Source: Pantoea sp. A4
GTDB taxonomy: Bacteria > Pseudomonadota > Gammaproteobacteria > Enterobacterales > Enterobacteriaceae
Direction of reading: 5' to 3'
NCBI RefSeq assembly: GCF_000295955.2
Contig: NZ_ALXE01000052.1
Span: 1-52,203 of the forward strand
DNA: 52,203 nucleotides
Part shown: positions 17,033 through 24,749 of the stretch, in pieces
How the letters are laid out: each line of letters starts with the position of its first letter
Numbering within the stretch: the stretch's first letter is position 1
Notes under the pieces: model-generated
Told to the model about the DNA's origin: nothing
The model's database searches: none
What the model saw: only the letters and a program-made list of their open reading frames with translations
Made by a program: the position numbers and the translations under genes

Positions 17033-18433
17033 ATGAGCGTAGTGCCTGTAGCGGATGTACTGCACGGCCGTGTCGCGGTGGACAGCGAAGTCACCGTACG
17101 TGGTTGGGTGCGTACCCGAAGAGATTCCAAAGCCGGTCTTTCCTTTATCGCCGTTTATGACGGTTCCTGCTTTAATCCCGTTCAGGCTGTCGTTAATAAT
17201 TCTCTGAATAATTATCAGGATGACGTTCTGCGTCTGACTACCGGTTGCTCAGTGATTATTACCGGTACTGTTGTGGCTTCACCAGGCCAGGGCCAGGCGT
17301 TTGAACTCCAGGCGACCAAGGTGGAAGTTACCGGTTGGGTAGACGATCCCGATACCTACCCAATGGCGGCAAAACGTCACAGCATTGAATACCTGCGTGA
17401 AGTTGCTCACCTGCGCCCACGCACCAACCTGATCGGCGCGGTGGCCCGCGTGCGCCATACGCTGGCTCAGGCGCTGCACCGCTTCTTCCATGAGAACGGT
17501 TATTTCTGGGTCTCTACCCCGCTGATCACCGCTTCGGATACCGAAGGTGCTGGCGAAATGTTCCGCGTTTCCACGCTGGATCTGGAAAACCTGCCGCGTG
17601 ACGACCAGGGTAAAGTCGATTTCGATAAAGACTTCTTCGGTAAAGAAGCCTTCCTGACCGTTTCAGGCCAGTTGAACGGTGAAACGTACGCCAGTGCGTT
17701 GTCAAAAGTTTACACCTTTGGCCCGACTTTCCGTGCAGAAAACTCCAACACCAGCCGTCACCTGGCGGAATTCTGGATGCTGGAGCCAGAAGTGGCCTTT
17801 GCCGATCTGAATGATGCTGCAGCGTTAGCGGAAGCGATGCTGAAATATGTGTTTAAAGCCGTTCTGGAAGAGCGTGCTGATGACATGGCATTCTTCGCCG
17901 AGCGCGTTGATAAAGAAGCAATTGAGCGTCTGGAGCGTTTCGTCTCCACTGATTTTGCTCAGGTTGATTACACCGATGCGGTTGAGATCCTGTTGCAGTC
18001 TGGTCAGACGTTCGAGAACCCGGTGTCATGGGGTATTGACCTCTCTTCTGAGCACGAACGCTACCTGGCTGAGAAGCACTTCAAAGCGCCAGTGGTCGTG
18101 AAAAACTATCCAAAAGACATCAAAGCGTTCTATATGCGTTTGAACGACGATGGCAAAACCGTTGCGGCGATGGACGTTCTGGCACCGGGCATCGGTGAGA
18201 TCATTGGCGGTTCACAACGTGAAGAGCGTCTGGATGTGCTGGATGCACGCCTGGAAGAGATGGGCCTGAATAAAGAAGATTACTGGTGGTATCGTGACCT
18301 GCGCCGTTACGGCACTGTGCCACATTCAGGCTTCGGCTTAGGGTTCGAACGTTTGATCGCGTATGTCACCGGCGTACAAAATGTAAGGGATGTTATCCCG
18401 TTCCCACGCACGCCACGTAATGCGAGCTTCTAA
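17033..18433 (+). CDS. asnS: Asparaginyl-tRNA synthetase
   Basis: A 466-residue class IIb aminoacyl-tRNA synthetase, exactly the E. coli length. The N-terminal OB-fold anticodon-binding domain (about 20-100) is followed by the catalytic domain with motif 2 (TFRAENSNTSRHLAEFWML) and motif 3 (GFGLGFERLIAYVTG). The upstream in-frame start would add 15 residues and is not conserved; the ATG at 17033 after AGAGAGAAC gives the conserved N-terminus SVVPVADVLHGRVAVDSEV. Followed by a strong terminator. Confidence 0.98.
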   Translation: MSVVPVADVLHGRVAVDSEVTVRGWVRTRRDSKAGLSFIAVYDGSCFNPVQAVVNNSLNNYQDDVLRLTTGCSVIITGTVVASPGQGQAFELQATKVEVTGWVDDPDTYPMAAKRHSIEYLREVAHLRPRTNLIGAVARVRHTLAQALHRFFHENGYFWVSTPLITASDTEGAGEMFRVSTLDLENLPRDDQGKVDFDKDFFGKEAFLTVSGQLNGETYASALSKVYTFGPTFRAENSNTSRHLAEFWMLEPEVAFADLNDAAALAEAMLKYVFKAVLEERADDMAFFAERVDKEAIERLERFVSTDFAQVDYTDAVEILLQSGQTFENPVSWGIDLSSEHERYLAEKHFKAPVVVKNYPKDIKAFYMRLNDDGKTVAAMDVLAPGIGEIIGGSQREERLDVLDARLEEMGLNKEDYWWYRDLRRYGTVPHSGFGLGFERLIAYVTGVQNVRDVIPFPRTPRNASF

Positions 18434-18470
18434 TTTTCTGCATTAATTATAAGAAATTCATATATATAAG

Positions 18471-18498
18471 AAGACTGGCTCTGCCAGTCTTTTTTTAT
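18471..18498 (+). terminator. Rho-independent terminator of asnS
   Basis: AAGACTGGC-TCT-GCCAGTCTT followed by a run of seven or more T. Stem of 9 bp, 37 bp after the asnS stop codon. Confidence 0.95.
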
Positions 18499-18533
18499 TT
18501 TTGTAAATTTTGAGTTCACTCACAAAGTTCCCT

Positions 18534-18733
18534 CAAGATTACAAATTGATACACTACTTTTCTTTTTGAAACCAATTCTGGAGATTTGTAGCATTTCCTC
18601 GCTAGAATTCATTTACCCGCAATGGAAAGATGCGTTCAGACACTCGAGACACCGGTTTGCTGAAAGGGTTCCACACAGTGAATTCACCAGCAAAACCAGG
18701 AGTCCAAATAAACTCCAATGAGGGTAATAAATA
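18534..18733 (+). promoter_or_regulatory. ompF control region: OmpR boxes, promoter, MicF target
   Basis: The layout closely follows E. coli ompF. The stretch TTTCTTTTTGAAACCAATTC (about 18558-18577) corresponds to OmpR box F2, and GGAGATTTGTAGCATTTCC (about 18580-18598) to box F3; a more diverged F1 precedes them. The -10 AAAGAT is at 18626-18631, at the same distance from F3 as in E. coli. The leader is about 100 nt. The sequence GAGGGTAATAAATAATGATG across the start codon is the conserved pairing target of the small RNA MicF. Site identities are by recalled similarity to E. coli. Confidence 0.8.
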
Positions 18734-19816
18734 ATGATGAAGCGCAACATTCTTGCAGTGGTTATCCCTGCCCTGTTAGCTGCAAGTGCAGCAAACGCGG
18801 CAGAAATCTATAACAAAGACGGCAACAAACTGGATCTGTACGGTAAAGTTGACGGCCTGCACTATTTTTCTAAAGACAGTGGTAGCGATGGCGACCAGTC
18901 TTATGTTCGCTTCGGCTTTAAGGGTGAAACTCAGATCACCGATCAGCTGACCGGTTACGGCCAGTGGGAATACAACATCCAGGCTAACAACTCAGAAGGT
19001 TCTGATGCACAAGAGGGTAACAAAACCCGTCTGGGCTTCGCCGGTCTGAAATTTGCTGATGCTGGTTCATTCGATTACGGCCGTAACTACGGCGTAGTGT
19101 ATGACGCAATCGGCTGGACCGATATGCTGCCAGAGTTCGGTGGCGATTCCGGTTACTCAGATAACTACCTGGTTGGCCGTTCTACCGGCGTTGCAACCTA
19201 CCGTAACAAGAACTTCTTCGGCCTGGTTGATGGCTGGGACTTCGCGGTTCAGTATCAGGGCAAAAATGACCGTTCAGACATCCGTCGTTCAAACGGCGAT
19301 ACCTGGGGCGTGTCAAGCTCATACACCTCACCAATCGGTGTTGGCATCGTAGCGGCCTATGCGCAGGGCAACCGTACTGTTGCACAGAAAAATGCTTTCT
19401 ACGGCAGCGACAGCAACAAAGATGCAAGACAGTGGGCTACCGCGCTGAAGTATGACGCGAACAACATCTACCTGGCAGCGCTGTATAGCGAAACCTACCG
19501 CGCAACCTACATTGACAACAATGTGACCGGTCAGGATGGCTTTGCTAACAAAGCACAGACTATTGAATTAGTCGCTCAGTACCAGTTCGATTTCGGTCTG
19601 CGTCCATCCATTGCCTACGTTCAGTCTAAAGGCAAGAAAATCACCAACATTGGCGATGCTGACCTGTACAAATACATCGACATCGGTGCGACCTACTACT
19701 TCAACAAAAACATGTCTACCTACGTTGATTACAAAATCAACCGTCTGGATGACAACAACCCACTGGGTCTGAACACTGATGACGTAGTTGGCGTAGGTCT
19801 GGTTTACCAGTTCTAA
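18734..19816 (+). CDS. ompF: Outer membrane general porin OmpF
   Basis: A 360-residue precursor of a trimeric 16-stranded beta-barrel porin that lets small hydrophilic solutes through the outer membrane. Signal peptide is residues 1-22 (MMKRNILAVVIPALLAASAANA), and the mature N-terminus AEIYNKDGNKLDLYGK is typical. The constriction loop L3 carries PEFGGDSG, and the chain ends in the BAM signal VGLVYQF with terminal Phe. The ATGATG start matches E. coli ompF, and with the upstream region it separates this gene from ompC. Regulated by OmpR and probably MicF. Confidence 0.95.
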   Translation: MMKRNILAVVIPALLAASAANAAEIYNKDGNKLDLYGKVDGLHYFSKDSGSDGDQSYVRFGFKGETQITDQLTGYGQWEYNIQANNSEGSDAQEGNKTRLGFAGLKFADAGSFDYGRNYGVVYDAIGWTDMLPEFGGDSGYSDNYLVGRSTGVATYRNKNFFGLVDGWDFAVQYQGKNDRSDIRRSNGDTWGVSSSYTSPIGVGIVAAYAQGNRTVAQKNAFYGSDSNKDARQWATALKYDANNIYLAALYSETYRATYIDNNVTGQDGFANKAQTIELVAQYQFDFGLRPSIAYVQSKGKKITNIGDADLYKYIDIGATYYFNKNMSTYVDYKINRLDDNNPLGLNTDDVVGVGLVYQF

Positions 19817-19838
19817 TCCCACGTTTCAGCGTTTCAGT

Positions 19839-19865
19839 AAACGGGGCTTCGGCCCCGTTTTTTAT
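19839..19865 (+). terminator. Rho-independent terminator of ompF
   Basis: AAACGGGGC-TTCG-GCCCCGTTT followed by TTTTATT. A perfect 9-bp stem with C(UUCG)G tetraloop, 23 bp after the stop codon. Confidence 0.95.
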
Positions 19866-20028
19866 TGCCTGCACTTCCGTAATTTCCGCTTTACCGCCTG
19901 CCAATTATTAGTCCTGCTTATTCTCTGACGTATCAGCGCGAATTCTTATGTTAACAGTTGGCATTTGCGTGGCGCAGCGCTAACCTGATAGCTCATTTTG
20001 CTAAGCCCACCCACTCTGGACACTACGC

Positions 20029-21219
20029 ATGTTTGAATCGATCTCTGCTGCTCCCGCCGATCCCATTCTTGGTCTGGCGGATCTGTTCCGCGCTGATGAC
20101 CGCACGCACAAAATTAACCTCGGTATCGGCGTCTATAAAGACGAAACCGGTAAAACGCCGGTGCTGGCCAGCGTGAAGAAAGCGGAACAATTTTTACTGG
20201 AAAACGAGACCAGCAAAAATTACCTCAGCATTGATGGCCTGGCAGATTTTGCCCGCTGTACTCAGGAGCTGTTGTTTGGCAAAGACAGCAACATTATCCA
20301 GCAAGCGCGCGCACACACGGCCCAAACGCCGGGTGGTACTGGCGCACTGCGCGTAGCGGCAGACTTCCTGGCGAATCAGACGTCGGTAAAACGCGTTTGG
20401 GTGAGCAATCCAAGCTGGCCAAACCATAAGAATGTGTTTAACGCAGCGGGCCTCGAAGTGGTGGAATATCCCTACTACGATGCCGAAAACCACAGCCTCG
20501 ACTTCGACAATCTGGTTGCGGCGCTGCAACAAGCACAGGCGGGTGACGTGGTGCTGTTCCACGGCTGCTGCCATAACCCAACCGGTATTGATCCAACGGC
20601 TGAGCAGTGGGAAAAGCTGGCGGCACTGTCGCTGGAAAAAGGCTGGTTGCCGCTGTTTGACTTCGCCTACCAGGGCTTTGCGCGTGGACTGGAAGAAGAT
20701 GCCGAAGGTCTGCGGATTTTCGCCGCTCAGCATCAGGAACTGCTGGTCGCCAGCTCGTACTCGAAAAACTTTGGCCTGTATAACGAGCGCGTAGGTGCTC
20801 TGACGCTGGTTGCTGCAAACGCAGAAACCGCCACCACCGCGTTTAGCCAGGTGAAATACACCATTCGTGCCAACTACTCTAACCCGCCATCTCACGGTGC
20901 GGCAGTGGTTGCCACCATTCTGAGCAACGACGCGTTACGCAACCTGTGGGAACAGGAGCTGACCGATATGCGCCAGCGTATCCAGCGTATGCGCCAGCTG
21001 TTTGTTAAAACGCTGGCTGAGAAAGGCGCGAATCGTGATTTCAGCTTTATCACCCTGCAAAACGGCATGTTCTCCTTCAGCGGATTGACCAAAGATCAGG
21101 TCATCCGTCTGCGTGAAGAGTTTGCGGTGTATGCGGTGAATTCTGGCCGTATCAATGTGGCCGGTATGACGCCAGACAACATGTCTGAACTGTGCGAAGC
21201 GATTGTCGCCGTGCTGTAA
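20029..21219 (+). CDS. aspC: Aspartate aminotransferase AspC
   Basis: A 396-residue PLP-dependent class I aminotransferase interconverting aspartate and 2-oxoglutarate with oxaloacetate and glutamate. The PLP lysine lies in SSYSKNFGLYNERVGAL (K246 by E. coli numbering, same total length). Other conserved parts are GIGVYKDETGKTPVL, the phosphate loop TPGGTGALRVAADF, the HGCCHNPTGIDPT segment and the C-terminal GRINVAGMT with the substrate-binding Arg. No strong ribosome-binding site is visible before the ATG. Monocistronic between the ompF terminator and a terminator shared with gloC. Confidence 0.97.
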   Translation: MFESISAAPADPILGLADLFRADDRTHKINLGIGVYKDETGKTPVLASVKKAEQFLLENETSKNYLSIDGLADFARCTQELLFGKDSNIIQQARAHTAQTPGGTGALRVAADFLANQTSVKRVWVSNPSWPNHKNVFNAAGLEVVEYPYYDAENHSLDFDNLVAALQQAQAGDVVLFHGCCHNPTGIDPTAEQWEKLAALSLEKGWLPLFDFAYQGFARGLEEDAEGLRIFAAQHQELLVASSYSKNFGLYNERVGALTLVAANAETATTAFSQVKYTIRANYSNPPSHGAAVVATILSNDALRNLWEQELTDMRQRIQRMRQLFVKTLAEKGANRDFSFITLQNGMFSFSGLTKDQVIRLREEFAVYAVNSGRINVAGMTPDNMSELCEAIVAVL

Positions 21220-21242
21220 GCGATTGCTTACTTAAATGCGTA

Positions 21243-21266
21243 AAAATGGGCCTGCTGGCCCATTTT
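21243..21266. terminator. Bidirectional terminator between aspC and gloC
   Basis: AAAATGGGCC-TGCT-GGCCCATTTTTTATT: a perfect 10-bp stem with T runs on both strands. It begins 23 bp after aspC and directly abuts the gloC stop codon at 21267-21269. Confidence 0.95.
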
Positions 21267-21896
21267 TTATTGCAGGAACGGATTATTGCGCCGTTCCTCT
21301 CCCAGCGAGGAGATCGGGCCATGGCCCGGCAGGAAAGTCACGTCATCACCGAGCGGCAACAGCTTGGTATGAATCGCCGTAATCAGGTCTTCATGACTAC
21401 CCTGTGGGAAGTCAGTACGTCCTACGCCACCACGGAAAATCACATCACCGGAGACCAGCAGGCGGCCTGCCGCATCATAGAAGACAATATGACCCGGCGT
21501 ATGGCCTGGGCATAACAGCACTTGCAGGCTAACCTCGCCCACTGTGACCACATCCCCCTCTTCCAGCCAGCGATTCGGCTGCAAGGGTTCACAATGCGCG
21601 AAACCAAACATCTGGCTCTGCGTTGGCAGGTTCTCCAGCCAGAAGGCATCGTTGCGGTGTGGGCCCACAATCTCGACCTGATAAAATGCGGCCAGTTCGG
21701 CAGCTGCCCCAACGTGATCCAGATGCCCATGCGTTAACAGGATTTGAGCCGGCTTAAGGCCAAGCTGCGCCAGCTCCTGCTTAATCTTTTCCGCATCACC
21801 GCCGGGATCGACTAATGCAGCAGTGCCCGTGGCATCACACCAGATAACTGAACAGTTCTGGGCAAACGCAGTAACAGGAATAATGTGGTACTTCAT
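21267..21896 (-). CDS. gloC: Type II glyoxalase GloC (YcbL), metallo-beta-lactamase fold
   Basis: A 209-residue hydroxyacylglutathione hydrolase. It splits S-lactoylglutathione, the second step in methylglyoxal detoxification. The metal motif THGHLDHVGAAAEL (about 56-69) is complete, with further ligands in CPGHTPGHIV, SGDVIFRGGVGR and FLPGHGPISSLGEE. It ends at NPFLQ, about six residues before the end of E. coli GloC, with the stop codon placed right at the shared terminator; no catalytic residue is lost. Probably co-transcribed after mepK. Confidence 0.93.
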   Translation of the reverse strand: MKYHIIPVTAFAQNCSVIWCDATGTAALVDPGGDAEKIKQELAQLGLKPAQILLTHGHLDHVGAAAELAAFYQVEIVGPHRNDAFWLENLPTQSQMFGFAHCEPLQPNRWLEEGDVVTVGEVSLQVLLCPGHTPGHIVFYDAAGRLLVSGDVIFRGGVGRTDFPQGSHEDLITAIHTKLLPLGDDVTFLPGHGPISSLGEERRNNPFLQ

Positions 21897-21935
21897 AACT
21901 CTCCATGACCGGTATGCGCAGCAGCGTCGGCACTG

Positions 21936-22484
21936 TTACCAGTGTCTGACAGGTCCGGTGTCAATATGAACAAAGTTGCTGCGCGGGTAATATCCTACAC
22001 CACCTGAACGCATTGATAACGCAGCTTTGCGTACGTTCGCAAGCGCAATGCCATCAATGTGGAAGTCCATCGCCTGTCCTTTGGTGTGGTAACTGTGTTT
22101 AGCCACGCCTGGGCCGCTTTCACGCAGCATATTGTTGGTGGCAAGGGTGCGGTAGCCCGAAACCAGCGAAACCGGCTTACGGGTTTCCAGCATCGCCTGT
22201 AACAGATAGAGTTGATCAAACAGGTGCGGATCGATGTTTTTGATCTGGTTGGCGCGGTAATCACGGAAAAAGTGATTCAGACGCGTCAATTCACTCTTAT
22301 CGTACGTTTGCCCGTTGAAAAATTCTGTCTTCAACGTTTCACCGGTATGCAGGTTATTTAGCGTCAGTACGCGTGGGCGAGAAGTAGAGAGCGAAGCCAT
22401 TGCCGAAGCGGGCAACAGCGCAAGGCCAGAGGCAGCACCTGCGCAAAGCAGAAGTTTACGGCGTTGAGGATTAAATTTTGTCAT
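21936..22484 (-). CDS. mepK: Peptidoglycan L,D-endopeptidase MepK (YcbK)
   Basis: A 182-residue periplasmic metallopeptidase of the M15 type that cuts mDAP-mDAP (3-3) cross-links. The N-terminus QRRKLLLCAGAASGLALLPA has a twin-arginine pair before a hydrophobic stretch, so Tat export is likely. Catalytic zinc segments are YHTKGQAMDFHIDGI (H and D) and FVHIDTGP (final His). Length equals the E. coli protein. It lies directly downstream of ldtD, the enzyme that makes the bonds it cleaves, so one locus encodes making and breaking of 3-3 cross-links. Confidence 0.94.
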   Translation of the reverse strand: MTKFNPQRRKLLLCAGAASGLALLPASAMASLSTSRPRVLTLNNLHTGETLKTEFFNGQTYDKSELTRLNHFFRDYRANQIKNIDPHLFDQLYLLQAMLETRKPVSLVSGYRTLATNNMLRESGPGVAKHSYHTKGQAMDFHIDGIALANVRKAALSMRSGGVGYYPRSNFVHIDTGPVRHW

Positions 22485-22625
22485 GAAGCGCGATTACCTG
22501 ATAAAAAGCCAACTTTTATGTGCAAAAAGCACACAAGGCGGAACCTTAACCGCCAGGCAAATATCCGTCAACCCACGTCTCACTGCTTTGTGCAGCCGCC
22601 CGAGAGAGGCGACCTCATTAGGACA

Positions 22626-22649
22626 AGTCGGGGATTTTCATCCCCGACT
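22626..22649 (-). terminator. Hairpin downstream of ldtD
   Basis: AGTCGGGGA-TTTTCA-TCCCCGACT, a perfect 9-bp stem 23 bp after the ldtD stop. On the minus strand it is followed by TTGTCC, only weakly U-rich, so it may be a partial terminator or an mRNA stabiliser before mepK. Confidence 0.6.
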
Positions 22650-22672
22650 GAAAGGCAGTTGTAAATCAATCA

Positions 22673-24484
22673 CTAGAGCAATAACTGACCGGCACGATTG
22701 AGAAGGTGGCTGCCGGATTGTGCCGTCATATCATAATTGTAAATATCTGTACGGTACTGCGCTTTACCATCATCCGCGACCCAGGCGGTCAAATAATAGA
22801 GGTTAACCGGGATACGGCGACGAATGGAGACGTAACGCGTATCTCCCTGTTTCAGCGTGTCGGAGATACGACCGCCATTCCAGCCAACATCCTGTAGCAA
22901 GATACCCGCCAGCTCTGAAGCTTTGTTCACGCGGACACAACCCGAGCTCAGCGCCCGCAGATCGCGCTGGAACAGGCCATGATTAGGGGTGTCATGCAGA
23001 TAAATCGCATCACTGCTCGGCATATTGAATTTATAACGGCCCAGGGCATTCATGGCCCCCGGAGACTGGCGCATCCGGTAAGGGAAATTACTGGCAGAAA
23101 TGCCTGACCAGTCAATCATATGCGGATTCACCACCTGTGCATCATTGCTCCAGCCAGACAGTAAAACAAACCCATGTTTATCCAGGTAAGAAGGATCCTG
23201 TTTTACTTTGGGAATAATGTCTTTACGCACCAGCGAGGTCGGTACGTTCCACGGCGGATTAAGCACCACATCATTGAGCGCGCTGCGCATCAGTGGCGTT
23301 TTACGATCCGGTCGACCCACAATCACACGCGAACTGAGGATCTTGTTGCCGTTGTTGTAATAAATCAGGGAGAAGTTGGGAATGTTAACCATGATCCCGT
23401 TGTGCATATCATCCGGCAGCAGGCGCAGGCGTTGAATATTCAGCGCCAGCAGTGCCGCACGCATCTGGGGTGAAACGTTTAACCATTCGCGCGTCCTTGG
23501 GCCAATGTTGCCATCACTCTCCAGCCCCTGCCACTGTTGGAAGCGCTTCACTGCGGCGACCAGTGTGTCATCATAAACACTGCCAGGCACCGGTGTGCTG
23601 GTCGCCTGCACATTACCTTGTGCCTGTGGAGTATCGGCGGTGATCAACGAAGAGGTCGAAGTGGCGGATGGGCTAACAGCGACCGGCTCACTGGACTGAC
23701 TAACCGGCACCGGTGCGGTGGGCACGCGGTCTTCAGACGGATCAGGCGCAGTCGTGGTGGCCTGCAGCATACCGGTGCGTTCCAGAATCTCACGCAGTGC
23801 TGGCACATCATTGCTCACCTGTCCTGGGCGCAGCGTGGCAACGTTTTTCAACTGTGGCCATGGGCGTTTATCCCGCAGCAGTTTCTTCAATGCGCTGTGC
23901 ATCGGCACATACTGGGGATGTTGCGGTGCCAGTGAAGCCACGAAAGTAGATCCGCCACCCGCATTGAAAGCATTCAGCCATTGGTTCTCAGCGGAGATCG
24001 CCGGAGGCTCCATTTTGTAGGGAACATTGCTGTAGAGCCAGGTTTCCCCTTTCTGCGGCACGTTAGCGACGAACTGCAAATAGCCCAGCATGGCATCGGA
24101 CAACACGACATCGCGCGCGAAACCCTTGACCTGTGGATTGGTGAGTAAATCAAGCCAGTGGGTAAACTGTGGCTGTACGCCAGAGAGCGCGACTTCGGCT
24201 AACTGCTGTTGAAATTGTTGCGTCGCGTCACTGTCCTGCCACAGCGGCTGCATATGGCGGTTAGCATACAAACTGGCGAGTGCGGCCAGATAGAATGGCC
24301 TGTCGGCCGGTGCAAACTCTTGCAGAATACGCTGCTGACTCTGTCCTACCGTAAACGTTCCCTGTCCGGTATGTGGCACTGTGCTATTGACCGCTGCAAC
24401 GCTCGCGCTCAAAGGTGACAATAACAACATGAGGCTTAGCGCCCCAACCAACCGATTTCTTTTTATACTTGTGTTCAGCAACAT
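22673..24484 (-). CDS. ldtD: L,D-transpeptidase LdtD (YcbB)
   Basis: A 603-residue periplasmic enzyme that forms 3-3 cross-links in peptidoglycan, important under envelope stress. It has an N-terminal signal/anchor (RNRLVGALSLMLLLSPLSAS), a long scaffold domain, a peptidoglycan-binding repeat (VKRFQQWQGLESDGNIGPRT) and the YkuD catalytic domain with HDTPNHGLF and SSGCVRVNK containing the nucleophilic Cys. A Ser/Thr/Pro-rich linker with acidic residues (about 265-315) precedes the PG-binding domain. An in-frame start 84 nt upstream would run into the muk terminator; the ATG at 24484 after GAGGGGGCAGGG gives a normal signal peptide. Confidence 0.94.
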   Translation of the reverse strand: MLLNTSIKRNRLVGALSLMLLLSPLSASVAAVNSTVPHTGQGTFTVGQSQQRILQEFAPADRPFYLAALASLYANRHMQPLWQDSDATQQFQQQLAEVALSGVQPQFTHWLDLLTNPQVKGFARDVVLSDAMLGYLQFVANVPQKGETWLYSNVPYKMEPPAISAENQWLNAFNAGGGSTFVASLAPQHPQYVPMHSALKKLLRDKRPWPQLKNVATLRPGQVSNDVPALREILERTGMLQATTTAPDPSEDRVPTAPVPVSQSSEPVAVSPSATSTSSLITADTPQAQGNVQATSTPVPGSVYDDTLVAAVKRFQQWQGLESDGNIGPRTREWLNVSPQMRAALLALNIQRLRLLPDDMHNGIMVNIPNFSLIYYNNGNKILSSRVIVGRPDRKTPLMRSALNDVVLNPPWNVPTSLVRKDIIPKVKQDPSYLDKHGFVLLSGWSNDAQVVNPHMIDWSGISASNFPYRMRQSPGAMNALGRYKFNMPSSDAIYLHDTPNHGLFQRDLRALSSGCVRVNKASELAGILLQDVGWNGGRISDTLKQGDTRYVSIRRRIPVNLYYLTAWVADDGKAQYRTDIYNYDMTAQSGSHLLNRAGQLLL

Positions 24485-24560
24485 CCCTGCCCCCTCATAA
24501 GTTAACGCTGTGTCTGAATTCGCTACACCACTACGCATCGGTTTGAGTATACAAATAAAA

Positions 24561-24592
24561 AACGGCATTTGCCTGTTCTGACAAATGCCGTT
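24561..24592 (-). terminator. Rho-independent terminator of the cmoM-mukFEB operon
   Basis: On the minus strand AACGGCATTTG-N10-CAAATGCCGTT is followed by TTTTATTTG. Perfect 11-bp stem about 160 bp after mukB. The stretch between (24593-24749) has one small hairpin (GAGGTG-ACTGC-CACCTC, 24653-24669) and no gene. Confidence 0.9.
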
Positions 24593-24749
24593 ACCAGAAA
24601 TAGCTCAGCTCTCTGGTGTCCCTCTCTCAGGCTTCGTGCCGTAATTCCTGGCGAGGTGACTGCCACCTCACGTTGAGCGCCGCTTAAGCAACGTCTCTTT
24701 CAGGAAATAACCTGGGGTTTTTCAGCGCGTTGAAAAATCTACAGCGGCA

